A stretch of DNA of 14,002 nucleotides from a bacterium (GTDB lineage: Bacteria > UBA8248). Every line of letters starts with the position of its first letter. Within the stretch, counting starts at the first letter, position 1. The DNA lies in NCBI GenBank assembly GCA_027622355.1, contig JAQBZT010000041.1, positions 1 through 14,002 on the forward strand, given 5' to 3'. The translations under genes were made by a program, and so were the position numbers. Positions 5,862 to 13,911 of this stretch are shown here, in pieces. Below the pieces are notes generated by a model. The model was not told the origin of the DNA and ran no database searches. It saw only the letters and a program-made list of their open reading frames with translations.

Positions 5862-7379
5862 TTAGGCGCCTCTTCCGGGAAGGCGTCGGAGGAGGGGCAT
5901 GACGAGCGGCACGACGAAGAGGGCAATGGAGAGCCACATCAAAACGGCGGCGATCGGGTTGTTCGTCATGTCGAAAAAGATCCCGATGCTTCCGTGGCTC
6001 ATGATCATGCTCTGTCGGAAGGTCCGTTCGGTGAGGTCGCCGAGGACGAGGGCCAGCACCATCGGGGCGAGCGGGTAGTCGAGCTTTCGGAAGAAATAGC
6101 CGATCGCGCCGAAGATGAACATGAGATAGACATCGAACATGTCCTGCGTCGGAGAAAAGCCCCCAACCGCGCAGACGACCAGGATGATGGGCGCGAGAAT
6201 CGTCATCGGCATCCGGAGCATCCAGATGAAAATCGGCACCGCGAACAGGGAGACAATCACCGCCATGAAATTGGCGATGTAGAGGCTTCCGGTCAGGCCC
6301 CAGACGAACTCCGGGTTTTCGACAAAGAGCCGGGGGCCGGGAACGAGACCCCAGACGTACAAGGCGCCCAGCATGACGGCCGTCGTGGGCGATCCCGGAA
6401 TGCCGAGGGTGAGCATGGGGAGCATGGCGCCCGTGCTGGCGGCGTTGTTGGCGCACTCGGGGGCGGCCACGCCCTCGATGGTCCCTTTGCCGAACAGATG
6501 GGTTTCCTTGGAAAAGCGCTTGGCCAGGCTGTAGCTCATGAAGCTGGCGGGAGTCGCCCCGGCCGCCGGCAGCATCCCGACGAAAAACCCGAGGAAAGAG
6601 CCCCGAAGCAGGGTGGTCGTGTACTTGGAAAGGTCCCGGAGGGTCTGGACGATCTCTTTGATGCCGACCCGGGCCTGATAGCGCTCGCGCGTCTGGAGGC
6701 CGCCCTCAAGGGTGTAGAAGATCTCGCCGACGCCATAGAGACCGATGGCGAGAACCAGAAAATTGATGCCGTGGTAGAAGCCGGTGACGCCCCCGAAGAT
6801 GAGCCGGGGGGAGCCGCTGACGATATCGGTCCCCACCGAGGACATGATCAGCCCCGTCATCGTGGCGATCAGGGTCTTGAGCGGGTTCTCGCCGCCCAGC
6901 CCCGCGAAGGTGCCGTAGGCGAGAAATACGACGGCGAACTCCTCGGGCGGGCCGAACCGGAGGGCGAATTCCGCCAGCGGCGGAGCGAAGAAGGTGAAGA
7001 GAACGATGGAGATGCTCCCGCCGATGAAGCTTGCCACCGCCGCCGTGACAAGGGCGTCGGCCGCTTTTCCTTTCTGGGCGAGGGGGTAGCCGTCGAACGT
7101 GGTGGCGACAGCGGTCGAGGCGCCCGGGATGTTCAGCGTGATGGAACTGATGGCTCCGCCGTACATGGCGCCGTAGTAGATGGCGGCCAGGAAGATGATG
7201 GCGCTCGTCGGCGGAACGGCGAACGTAATCGGAAGCAGAATCGCGACGCCGTTCACCGAGCCGAGCCCCGGCATGGCGCCGATGGCTACACCGAGAATGA
7301 CGCCGATGAGGGCCATTCCGAGATTTTGCGGGGCGAGGGCGACACCGATGCCGTAGAAGAGGTTTCCCAGTATCTCCAA
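5862..7379 (-). CDS. tctA: Tripartite tricarboxylate transporter, large membrane subunit TctA
   Basis: This 505-residue, very hydrophobic protein is the transport channel of a TTT system working with TctB and the periplasmic binder TctC. Typical TctA segments are present: GVAIGAMPGLGSVNG near the start, YYGAMYGGAISSITLNIPGA, then TFDGYPLAQKGKAADAL, FFVGMLPAAGATPASF in the middle and GVAAPECANNAASTGAMLPM followed by LTLGIPGSPTTAVMLG. The length matches the family (about 500). The TTG start at 7379 is chosen because GAGGA overlaps the tctB stop (7390-7392) just upstream and the protein then begins LLEILGNLFYGI as in homologues; the frame is open for 48 more codons but those would lie inside tctB. 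It is the last gene of the minus-strand operon. The transported carboxylate cannot be read from the sequence. Confidence 0.93.
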   Translation of the reverse strand: MEILGNLFYGIGVALAPQNLGMALIGVILGVAIGAMPGLGSVNGVAILLPITFAVPPTSAIIFLAAIYYGAMYGGAISSITLNIPGASTAVATTFDGYPLAQKGKAADALVTAAVASFIGGSISIVLFTFFAPPLAEFALRFGPPEEFAVVFLAYGTFAGLGGENPLKTLIATMTGLIMSSVGTDIVSGSPRLIFGGVTGFYHGINFLVLAIGLYGVGEIFYTLEGGLQTRERYQARVGIKEIVQTLRDLSKYTTTLLRGSFLGFFVGMLPAAGATPASFMSYSLAKRFSKETHLFGKGTIEGVAAPECANNAASTGAMLPMLTLGIPGSPTTAVMLGALYVWGLVPGPRLFVENPEFVWGLTGSLYIANFMAVIVSLFAVPIFIWMLRMPMTILAPIILVVCAVGGFSPTQDMFDVYLMFIFGAIGYFFRKLDYPLAPMVLALVLGDLTERTFRQSMIMSHGSIGIFFDMTNNPIAAVLMWLSIALFVVPLVMPLLRRLPGRGA

Positions 7380-7389
7380 GAGCTTTTCC

Positions 7390-7875
7390 TCAGTCGAGGT
7401 AGAACAGCGATTCCAATAATCCCTTGGGCAGCGGAAGAATAAGAAATCTCTCGAAAATGACGTACACGGCGATGGGGGTGCCGATCGCCACCGAGAGGGT
7501 GATCGAAAGTTTGTGCTTTCCAACGAAATAAAGGCAATAGAAAACGAAGAGCGCGGCGGCGAGATAGATGGAGAGCAGATTGATCAGAAGGATCATGATG
7601 AGCCCGGGGAGGCCGACGCGGAGGAGCCCGAGCAACCCCTCGCGCGTGATGAAAGTGCCGCCAGATGCTTTTTCCGGAAAGGCTTTTTGAACGAAGGTCC
7701 GGATAAAGACCAGTGCTGCCGCGATCGAAACCCCCAGAGAGAGCCAGAAGGGGAAAAACCCCCCCCCTGGCCCTTCTCTGGGAAGAATCCCGACGGGAAG
7801 TTCCGCGGCCTTCCATGCAACGCCGAGACCCAGGAGAAACAGGACCGCGGCGACGCCTCTATCTGCCCATTTCAT
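7390..7875 (-). CDS. tctB: Tripartite tricarboxylate transporter, small membrane subunit TctB
   Basis: This 161-residue membrane protein has about four hydrophobic helices (for example VAAVLFLLGLGVAWKA and LSIYLAAALFVFYCLYFVG). It carries the family's GxGFFP-type motif, here GPGGGFFPFW at about residues 37-46. Its position between tctC and tctA identifies it. It starts at ATG 7875, 15 bp after the tctC stop, with only a weak AAGG upstream, so translation may depend on coupling. The Gly run is encoded by nine consecutive G (minus strand; C at 7759-7767) followed by five T, a tract prone to slippage. Confidence 0.9.
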   Translation of the reverse strand: MKWADRGVAAVLFLLGLGVAWKAAELPVGILPREGPGGGFFPFWLSLGVSIAAALVFIRTFVQKAFPEKASGGTFITREGLLGLLRVGLPGLIMILLINLLSIYLAAALFVFYCLYFVGKHKLSITLSVAIGTPIAVYVIFERFLILPLPKGLLESLFYLD

Positions 7876-7890
7876 CGAACGGTGGCTACC

Positions 7891-8874
7891 TTACTTGAGA
7901 AGGCCCATTCCTTTCAGAAGGTCCATGTGCTTGGTGTTTTCTTCCGCGAAAAACGAGGCCAGCGGGGCGCCGCTCAAGCAGGCACGGTTCAGGGCCTTCT
8001 GCTCCGTGTATTTTTTCCACTCGGCGGAGTTGCACAGCTTGGTGAACAGGTCCTCGTACCAGGCGACGGCCTCGGCGGGGATTCCTCCCGGCGCATTGAT
8101 GCTCCGTTGCATGAAGTAGACCAGCTGCGGCTTGCCCAGCTCTGCGAACGTCGGAACGTCGGGGAAGGCCGGGATGCGCTTCGGAGTTAAGGCGGCGATC
8201 GGAATGATTCTGCCGGGGTAATGCGGTAGCCCCTCGGAGGGGTTGTTCACCGTGGAGTCCACGTGCTTTCCGGCCAAATTCTTTGCCACGGTGCCGCCGC
8301 CCCGGAAGGGGACGTAGGTGATGGAACCCTTGGGGAGGCCATAGGCCTGCATGAGCATGCTCGTGATGAGTTCATCTTCCTGCATCTTTCCGGTGCCGCC
8401 CATCCGCCACTTGCCGCCCTTGGCCTTCACGGCGGCGACGAACTGCTCCATGTTCTTGATGCCGGAATCCTTGTTGACCCAGAGAAGAAAGGTGTCCATG
8501 GCCAGGCGGTAGATCGGCGTCAGCTGGGAGTAGTTGACGGGAAGCTTCTGGAGCGCCGGCGTGGTGAAGAAGCTGTTCAGCGTGACGAGAATCACGTGCG
8601 GATTCCCTTTTTTCTGCATGAGGTAGAGCATGGCCTCGGCGCCGGAGCCGCCCCTCTTGTTGATGGGAACCAGGGGCTGGGGAGACCATTTGTTCAGGGT
8701 GACGATTTTTTGCATGAGGCGGGCGATTCGATCAGCGCCGCCACCCTTGCCGGCCATGATGATGAACTCGATGGGCCGGGTGGGCTTCCACGCGGCATCT
8801 GCGAAGATCGGCGCCCATGCGAAGAACAGAGCGAAGGCGAGGGCACCCAGGCGGAATGTCTTGCGGAATGACAT
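7891..8874 (-). CDS. tctC: Tripartite tricarboxylate transporter, periplasmic binding protein TctC
   Basis: This 327-residue protein begins with a Sec signal peptide (MSFRKTFRLGALAFALFFAW, cleavage probably after about residue 27 at ADA). The mature TctC/Bug fold then follows: WKPTRPIEFIIMAGKGGGAD (about 28-47), RGGSGAEAMLYL, MGGTGKMQEDELITS, VPFRGGGTVAKNLAGKHVDS, TPKRIPAFPDVPTFAELG and the C-terminal helices. It would capture a carboxylate in the periplasm and hand it to TctAB, driven by the ion gradient. The ATG at 8874 has a near-perfect GGAGGG seven bases upstream; longer in-frame starts (to 9009) would destroy the signal peptide. It is the first gene of the tctCBA operon. The ligand is unknown; the oxidoreductase nearby makes oxalate or a related dicarboxylate an attractive but unproven candidate. 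Confidence 0.93.
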   Translation of the reverse strand: MSFRKTFRLGALAFALFFAWAPIFADAAWKPTRPIEFIIMAGKGGGADRIARLMQKIVTLNKWSPQPLVPINKRGGSGAEAMLYLMQKKGNPHVILVTLNSFFTTPALQKLPVNYSQLTPIYRLAMDTFLLWVNKDSGIKNMEQFVAAVKAKGGKWRMGGTGKMQEDELITSMLMQAYGLPKGSITYVPFRGGGTVAKNLAGKHVDSTVNNPSEGLPHYPGRIIPIAALTPKRIPAFPDVPTFAELGKPQLVYFMQRSINAPGGIPAEAVAWYEDLFTKLCNSAEWKKYTEQKALNRACLSGAPLASFFAEENTKHMDLLKGMGLLK

Positions 8875-8899
8875 ATGCGACCCTCCTGCGAGGAGACAG

Positions 8900-8936
8900 G
8901 CGCAGACGGGCTCCTTCGATAGGGAGCCCGCTGCGC
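8900..8936 (-). promoter_or_regulatory. Stable hairpin in the 5' leader of tctC
   Basis: GCGCAG (8900-8905), a bulged A, CGGGCTCC (8907-8914), an 8-base loop, GGAGCCCG (8923-8930) and CTGCGC (8931-8936) form a 14-bp stem with one bulge. It ends 26 bases upstream of the tctC ATG and leaves the Shine-Dalgarno free. No U-tract follows on either strand, so it is not a simple terminator. An mRNA stabiliser, attenuator part or protein-binding RNA are all possible. Confidence 0.55.
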
Positions 8937-9029
8937 ATACAGAACAGAACACACTCGAAACGGCGGGAGTCCTCTCCAGCCGGAAACACGCTCGTGCCCG
9001 CACGCGCAAAGGTCGTTCTTAAGGTCTTT

Positions 9030-9100
9030 CTGAAAATAGATGAATTTGACCTATAGTAATACATATTTTCCGATTAGGGAATACTTTTTTTTGTGTAGGT
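9030..9100. promoter_or_regulatory. AT-rich divergent control region between tctCBA and lctP
   Basis: The 412-bp gap 8875-9286 has no gene. Its central 70 bp are strikingly AT-rich against the GC-rich surroundings and are the likely site of both promoters. Visible pieces are TTGACC (9046-9051) on the plus strand and TACTAT in rightward-to-leftward reading (9054-9059 complement) on the minus strand. No fully convincing -35/-10 pair was found for either direction. Positions 9100-9286 hold only GC-rich leader with no clear motif. Confidence 0.35.
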
Positions 9101-9286
9101 AGGGAGGGGAGAAGCACCGCATTTCATGGCGCTCCGTGGCGCACGGACCGATCTTTACGGATCTGCCGGAATGTGGAATGGTGCCCGCCGTGAATCCGGG
9201 CGTGGACCTGGGATCGCCCGGCGCCCGCGCGGCTGTCCGTCTTGAGCGTTTTCATCAGAGTGAGTTTTGTTGTGTCCCCGGAAAGT

Positions 9287-10876
9287 GTGTCCATCCAGAG
9301 CAGCCCGTTTTTGTGGGCTCTTTCCTTTTCCCCGGTCCTGGTCCTGATCATCCTCATGCTCGGGCTCAGGTGGGGGGGGAAAAGGGCGGGACCTGCCGGA
9401 CTAGCTGTGGGGCTGGGGGTCGCCTTCCTGGGGTTCGGGATGCTGCCCCAGGAGCTTCTTCAGGCCGTCTTGCGGGGCGTTCTTCTGAGCGCCCCGGTTC
9501 TCTACATCATTATCCCCGCTCTCATCCTGTACCACGTGGCGGACGCCGCGGGCGGCATCCGGAACATCGGCTGGTCGGTTTCCGAGATGACGCAGAACCA
9601 CATCCTCCAGCTTCTCATCCTGGCCTTCGGTTTCACCTCGTTTCTCCAGGGGGTGGCCGGCTTCGGCGTGCCCGTGGCGGTGGTGGCCCCTCTGTTGATC
9701 GGCATCGGCTACCCGCCGGTGCAGGCGGTGGCGGTCTCCCTCCTGGGCCATGCCTGGTCGGTGAGCATGGGGGATATGGCGAGCAGCTTCCAGGCGATCC
9801 TCACGGTGACGGATCTGCCCCCCCACGAAGTCGGGCTTGGCATCGCGCTCCTGCTTTCCTTTGCGGGCATCGTGACGGCTGTTTCGGTGGCCCACCTTCA
9901 TGCGGGATGGAGCGCTGTCAGAAGGTGGTGGAATCTTATTCTCATCATGGGGCTGATCACCTCGCTGACGCAGCTCTTCCTGGCCTGGATGGATATGTGG
10001 ATCATCGCCACCTTCGGTGCGGGGATGCTGTGCCTGCTAACGGGTTTCGCGCTGGCCAAGTTCCGGCGCTTTCAGGGGCCTTCCCGGCCCCCGAGCATGC
10101 CCCCCAAGCCGGAAGAGGACAGGGTCCGGCCCGTAGAGATAACGAGCGACCGGAGAATGAGCTTCAGCCTGGCCTTTTCTCCCTACTATGCCCTGATCGC
10201 CGTCGTGGCAGTTGTAACCTTTTTCCCCGGCCTTCACGATTTGCTGCATGCGTGGAAGCTCAGGGTATTTCTTCCTGAAATCCGCACCCCGCTGGGCATC
10301 GTGACCGCTTCCAAGGTGTGGCACCTCGCGCCCTTCGGGCACCCCGGAGCGCTTTTGCTCTACACCGCCATTCTGGGCTGGTTGCTCTACAAGGTGAACG
10401 GAAGATGGCCGAGGAACCGGCCCTCGATCTTCCGGGCCACCTTCCGGGAGGTCTATCCGACGGCTGTCGGAATCGTCTCGATGACGGTGCTGGCCACGGT
10501 GATGACCGCCTCCGGGATGATTCAGGTGCTGGCCACGGGGGCGGCTTCCGTTTCCGGCGGCCTCTATCCCGTCATCTCGCCCTTCGTCGGCCTGCTCGGG
10601 AGCTTCGTCACCGGGAGCAACACAAATTCGAACATCCTCTTCGGCGGGTTTCAGAAAGAGGTGGCGGCTTTGGTGCATAAGAACCCGATCGTGATCGTGA
10701 GCGCACAGAGCGCGGGCGGTTCACTGGGCAGCATGATCGCCCCGGCGAAGGTGCTCGTCGGTTGCGCGACGGCGGGTCTCGGCGGCCGGGAAGGGGAGGT
10801 GTTCCGCCGGGTGGCGGGCTACTGCCTGGTGCAGGTGGCGCTCGTCGGGCTCCTGGCACTGTGGCTCTCCCGCTGA
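9287..10876 (+). CDS. LctP-family permease (L-lactate/glycolate permease type)
   Basis: This roughly 529-residue protein has about 12 or more hydrophobic segments and belongs to the LctP/GlcA family of 2-hydroxycarboxylate:H+ symporters of the inner membrane. Signature segments are FLQGVAGFGVPVAVVAPLLI in the first half, GSFVTGSNTNSNILFGGFQ (438-456) and Q474-SAGGSLGSMIAPAK, ending in AGLGGREGEVFRR. The central cytoplasmic loop (SRPPSMPPKPEEDRVRPVE) is family-like. The start is uncertain: in-frame TTG 9242 and GTG 9260, 9272 and 9287 exist. I prefer 9287 because GGA lies four bases upstream and homologues begin shortly before the first helix. It is divergent from tctC and convergent with a thioesterase gene. 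Lactate, glycolate or another small hydroxyacid is the expected substrate; a role in the neighbouring 2-oxoacid pathway is inferred from position only. Confidence 0.9.
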   Translation: MSIQSSPFLWALSFSPVLVLIILMLGLRWGGKRAGPAGLAVGLGVAFLGFGMLPQELLQAVLRGVLLSAPVLYIIIPALILYHVADAAGGIRNIGWSVSEMTQNHILQLLILAFGFTSFLQGVAGFGVPVAVVAPLLIGIGYPPVQAVAVSLLGHAWSVSMGDMASSFQAILTVTDLPPHEVGLGIALLLSFAGIVTAVSVAHLHAGWSAVRRWWNLILIMGLITSLTQLFLAWMDMWIIATFGAGMLCLLTGFALAKFRRFQGPSRPPSMPPKPEEDRVRPVEITSDRRMSFSLAFSPYYALIAVVAVVTFFPGLHDLLHAWKLRVFLPEIRTPLGIVTASKVWHLAPFGHPGALLLYTAILGWLLYKVNGRWPRNRPSIFRATFREVYPTAVGIVSMTVLATVMTASGMIQVLATGAASVSGGLYPVISPFVGLLGSFVTGSNTNSNILFGGFQKEVAALVHKNPIVIVSAQSAGGSLGSMIAPAKVLVGCATAGLGGREGEVFRRVAGYCLVQVALVGLLALWLSR

Positions 10877-10890
10877 TCGTCTGAAGGGTG

Positions 10891-11334
10891 TTACTCGGGA
10901 TTGATCGAGGGGTTCTGCTCGAAGCTGCGGACGGCAGTGCGCATGTAGGGCGGGACCCGGACCGGTGTTCGATTCTTCTCCTCGACAGTGACGTGGACCG
11001 TTTCGCCGCGGGCAACGTAGCGTCCGTTTTTTTGTTCAAACATTTCATAATCCATCTTGAAGCTCGAATTTCCGATCTCATGGATGCGGGTGAAGACCTC
11101 GAGAACCTCGTCGAAGTAAAGGGGGGCCTTGAACTGGATCCGGGCGTCCACGATGAACAGATCGTGGCCGTTGGCGCGAAGCTGAGCGTACAGATCGTCC
11201 ATGCGCCGCAGATAGTCCATCTGTGCCGTATCCATGTAGAGCAGGTAGTTGGCGTTGAAGACGATGCCCTGCAGGTCGGTTTCGCCGAAGCGGACGCGAA
11301 ACTCGCTCTTGTGGCGGAAATCCTCTTTGGCCAT
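10891..11334 (-). CDS. Hotdog-fold acyl-CoA thioesterase (YbgC/4HBT family)
   Basis: This 147-residue single-domain protein shows the 4HBT pattern FRVRFGETDLQGIVFNANYL (12-31), with D20 in the place of the catalytic Asp of 4-hydroxybenzoyl-CoA thioesterase. A second-strand segment DARIQFKAPLYFDEVLEVFT and the C-terminal strand RGETVHVTVEEK follow. Such enzymes hydrolyse acyl-CoA thioesters; the acyl group cannot be predicted. The ATG at 11334 has only a modest GGA about ten bases upstream. The stop is 14 bp from the convergent permease stop, with no obvious terminator between them. It is divergent from moeA and looks like a single-gene unit unrelated to its neighbours. Confidence 0.88.
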   Translation of the reverse strand: MAKEDFRHKSEFRVRFGETDLQGIVFNANYLLYMDTAQMDYLRRMDDLYAQLRANGHDLFIVDARIQFKAPLYFDEVLEVFTRIHEIGNSSFKMDYEMFEQKNGRYVARGETVHVTVEEKNRTPVRVPPYMRTAVRSFEQNPSINPE

Positions 11335-11411
11335 CCTGAATGAATCCTTTTTCGGGCAAATTTGTCTAAATATCCGGGGAATGGCGCCACTCCCCCGGGA
11401 AAGCCGGCCGG

Positions 11412-11440
11412 TTTAACCGCCCTCCCGGATCCGCTATAAT
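11412..11440 (+). promoter_or_regulatory. Sigma-70 promoter of the moeA operon
   Basis: A perfect TATAAT (11435-11440) is preceded at a 17-bp spacing by TTTAAC (11412-11417, a weak -35). Transcription would begin near 11447, giving a leader of about 55 nt to the moeA ATG. No molybdate-type operator was recognised. Confidence 0.65.
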
Positions 11441-11502
11441 GCCTCAACGGGCGCTTGTCCGAAATCCTTGATGAAGAAAGTTTTTTCGGAAAAGAGGGGC
11501 GA

Positions 11503-12795
11503 ATGATCAGCGTTGAGGAAGCACAAGAGGCGGTTCTCTCCAAAATCGAGCCCTTGGGGCGTACCCGCGTTTCGGTGGAGAACGCCCTCGGACGCGTTCT
11601 GGCCGAGGATGTCATCTCTCCCCGGCCGATTCCGCCGTGGGCCAATTCCGCCATGGACGGCTACGCTGTCCGTGCGGCGGACGTCGCCGGGGCCTCGGGG
11701 GAGAGCCCGGTCACGCTCTGCGTCATCGAGGAGCTTCAGGCGGGCTTTGAGGCCAAGAAAACGGTGGGAGCGGGCGAGGCCATTCGCATCATGACGGGCG
11801 CCCCGATGCCCAAGGGGGCCGACGCCGTGGTCCTGGTCGAGAAGACCGAATCCATGGGGAAGGATGCGGTGCGCATCTTCCTCGCGGTCCCCCCGGGCGA
11901 AGCCGTCCGCCCCCAGGGGGAGGACGTGAAGGAGGGCGAAGTCGTCTTCTCGGCGGGGATGCCGCTGAACGCGGCGGCGGTCGGGATGCTGGCCAACATC
12001 GGCCGGGCCAACATCTATGTGCACCAAAGGCCGCGCGTGGCGATCCTGGCGACAGGGGAGGAGGTCGTCGATCTTGGCCAGCCGCTGGGCGTGGGCCAGA
12101 TTTACAACTCCAACACCTACTCGCTCGCCGCGCAGGTCACTGAGGCGGGCGGGGAGCCTCTTCTGCTTGGCATTGCCCGGGACAACCCCCGCGATCTGGC
12201 CCGCCACATGCGCGATGGCCTTGCCGCGGATGTGCTCTTGACCAGCGGGGGCGTCTCCGTCGGCGACTTCGACCTGGTGAAGGGAACACTCGGGGATATG
12301 GGCAGCGACATGCACTTCTGGCGCGTGCGGATGAAACCGGGAAAGCCGATGGCCTTCGGTTCGATCCAGGGGCAGCCGGTGTTCGGACTTCCGGGGAATC
12401 CGGTTTCCACGATGGTGAGCTTTGAGCTTTTCGTGCGCCCCGCGCTGCTGAAGATGCAGGGAAAGAAGGAGATTTTCCGCCCGAAGGTCGAGGCGGCGAT
12501 CCAGCATCCGCTGCGGAAATCGCCGGAGCGGCGGCATTATGTCCGAAGCGTCGTCTCCTTCCGGGAAAGCGGATGGGAGGTGCGCGCCGTCGAGGCCCAG
12601 GGCTCGAACATCCTGCATTCGATGGTGCGAGCGAACGCCCTGATAGTGTTTCCCGAGTTCGAGACCGAGCTGAACCCGGGAGATCAGGTCCAGGTGGTGA
12701 TCCTCGATGAGGTGTCCGCCCTGGGAGCGGGCATACCGCCGGAGGTTGGGCCCGGCGTGCTGGTGGCCTCGAAAAACATGGAAGAGGGAAAATAA
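11503..12795 (+). CDS. moeA: Molybdopterin molybdotransferase MoeA
   Basis: This 430-residue protein has full MoeA length. It inserts molybdenum into adenylated molybdopterin in the cytoplasm. The family segments appear in order: PPWANSAMDGYAVRAADV (44-61), MTGAPMPKGADAVVLVE (97-113), GEDVKEGEVV, the MoCF-type core VAILATGEEVVDLG (179-192), YNSNTYSLAAQVTEAGGE (201-218), LLTSGGVSVGDFDLVK (245-260), MKPGKPMAFG (277-286) and VFGLPGNPVSTMVSFELF. A C-terminal beta-barrel domain IV ends the protein. ATG 11503 is chosen because AAGAGGGG lies just upstream; an in-frame TTG at 11455 lies only eight bases after the predicted transcription start. It is the first gene of a moeA-mobA-ridA-sigma operon with short gaps. 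Confidence 0.95.
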   Translation: MISVEEAQEAVLSKIEPLGRTRVSVENALGRVLAEDVISPRPIPPWANSAMDGYAVRAADVAGASGESPVTLCVIEELQAGFEAKKTVGAGEAIRIMTGAPMPKGADAVVLVEKTESMGKDAVRIFLAVPPGEAVRPQGEDVKEGEVVFSAGMPLNAAAVGMLANIGRANIYVHQRPRVAILATGEEVVDLGQPLGVGQIYNSNTYSLAAQVTEAGGEPLLLGIARDNPRDLARHMRDGLAADVLLTSGGVSVGDFDLVKGTLGDMGSDMHFWRVRMKPGKPMAFGSIQGQPVFGLPGNPVSTMVSFELFVRPALLKMQGKKEIFRPKVEAAIQHPLRKSPERRHYVRSVVSFRESGWEVRAVEAQGSNILHSMVRANALIVFPEFETELNPGDQVQVVILDEVSALGAGIPPEVGPGVLVASKNMEEGK

Positions 12796-12830
12796 CATCT
12801 TCGCTTTTCCGCCGAATTGAGGTTTTCAGA

Positions 12831-13430
12831 TTGAAGCGTTTTCCGATGAAGGCTGCCATTCTCTCCGGCGGACGAAGCCGCCGCATGGGGCGGGACAAAT
12901 CATTCATGCTCCTGGACGGAGAGCCGCTCATTCGCCGGGTGGCAAACACGCTCGCCGAGGTGTTTGACGAAGTATTCGCCGTTTCCAACCGGCGGAAAGG
13001 GTATGAGGAGCTCGGCCTCCGGGTCGTGAAGGATGTGCTTCCCGGTAACGACTCTCTCGGCGGACTTCATGCGGCCGTCTCGCAGGTGCCCGGTTCGTAT
13101 GTTTTCGTGGCGGCCTGTGATATGCCGCTCCTTCAGCCATCCTTGTTGCGCCACATGGCCGGGCGGGCCGATGGTTGGGATGTGGTGTTGCCCATCAAAA
13201 ACAGCTGGGGGGAGCCGCTTTGCGCGCTCTACAGCGGCGCGTGCGAGCCTCATATCCGCCGCTCCATCCAGGATGACCAACTCAAGCTGATCGCCTTTCA
13301 CGAGAACGTGCGGGTTCTTCGGATAGAGGAAGAAGAATGGCGTACCGTTGACCCGGACGGCCTGTCGTTTGTGAACGTCAACACCCCCGAGGATTTCGCT
13401 GTCATCGGACGGGGGAAAACGCCCGCATAG
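12831..13430 (+). CDS. mobA: Molybdenum cofactor guanylyltransferase MobA
   Basis: This 199-residue protein couples GTP to molybdenum cofactor to form the guanine dinucleotide (MGD) used by formate dehydrogenases, DMSO-reductase-family and related enzymes. Visible motifs are AILSGGRSRRMGRDKS (9-24, nucleotide binding, K23), DSLGGLHAAV (74-83), ACDMPLLQP (95-103, metal-binding Asp97), EPLCALY and the C-terminal VNVNTPEDF. The TTG start at 12831 has GAGG (12819-12822) eight bases upstream; an ATG at 12846 is closer to the conserved domain but has no good ribosome site. The gene follows moeA by 35 bp and precedes the RidA-like gene by 9 bp. Its presence implies that MGD-type molybdoenzymes are encoded elsewhere in the genome. 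Confidence 0.93.
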   Translation: MKRFPMKAAILSGGRSRRMGRDKSFMLLDGEPLIRRVANTLAEVFDEVFAVSNRRKGYEELGLRVVKDVLPGNDSLGGLHAAVSQVPGSYVFVAACDMPLLQPSLLRHMAGRADGWDVVLPIKNSWGEPLCALYSGACEPHIRRSIQDDQLKLIAFHENVRVLRIEEEEWRTVDPDGLSFVNVNTPEDFAVIGRGKTPA

Positions 13431-13439
13431 GAGTTCAGA

Positions 13440-13898
13440 ATGTCCATTGAGGAAAAACTTGTAGAGCGGGGGTTGGCTCTCCCGAATGCCCCGGCTCCTG
13501 TGGGGGCCTATGTCCCCTATGTCCAGAGCGGGAGCCTGCTGTTCATCTCCGGTCAGATCCCGACCCGCGAGGGCCGTCCGGTGAAAACCGGAAAGGTGGG
13601 AGCGGGCGTGAGCGTGGAGGAAGGGCAGGAGTGTGCCCGCGTTTGTTTTCTGAATGCACTGGCGCAGGCCAAGTCGGCGTTGGGCGATCTGGCGCGCATC
13701 GGCCGGGTGGTCCGCATGACGGGGTTTGTCGCCAGCGCGGATGGCTTTACCGATCAGGCCTTGGTGATGAATGGTGCCTCAGAGCTCGCGGCCGCACTGC
13801 TGGGCGATGCGGGGGCGCACGCCCGTCTGGCCGTGGGGGTGTCTGAACTCCCGCTGGGGGTGCCGATCGAACTTGAAGTAATACTTGAGGTTAAATAG
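13440..13898 (+). CDS. RidA/YjgF-family protein (longer, atypical subgroup)
   Basis: This 152-residue protein belongs to the RidA superfamily of small trimeric enamine/imine deaminases. It shows LPNAPAPVGAYVPYVQSG (14-31), LLFISGQIPTREG (33-45) and HARLAVGVSELPLGVPIELE (127-146). R129 aligns with the catalytic Arg of RidA (Arg105 in E. coli TdcF/RidA numbering as I recall). It is about 20 residues longer than canonical RidA and has the GAYVP form of the N-terminal motif, which marks a separate subgroup of unknown substrate. The ATG has GGAG (13431-13434) just upstream. It is the third gene of the moeA operon; the reason for its link to cofactor synthesis is unclear. Confidence 0.9.
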   Translation: MSIEEKLVERGLALPNAPAPVGAYVPYVQSGSLLFISGQIPTREGRPVKTGKVGAGVSVEEGQECARVCFLNALAQAKSALGDLARIGRVVRMTGFVASADGFTDQALVMNGASELAAALLGDAGAHARLAVGVSELPLGVPIELEVILEVK

Positions 13899-13911
13899 GT
13901 AGCTAATTGAA

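Noticed and set aside
5799..7442. 547-codon plus-strand open frame opposite tctA
   Set aside because: The translation is a highly charged Asp/Glu/Gly/Arg-rich string typical of the antisense of a membrane protein gene; tctA on the other strand is unmistakable.
8900..8936. Intrinsic terminator upstream of tctC
   Set aside because: The stem is strong but no T-rich tail follows on either strand.
9136..10278. 380-codon plus-strand open frame overlapping lctP
   Set aside because: It lies in a different frame of the permease and is rich in Gly, Pro, Arg and His without hydrophobic pattern; the LctP frame has all family motifs.
11434..12798. 454-codon minus-strand open frame opposite moeA
   Set aside because: Antisense shadow; no recognisable domain and it spans the moeA promoter and full gene.
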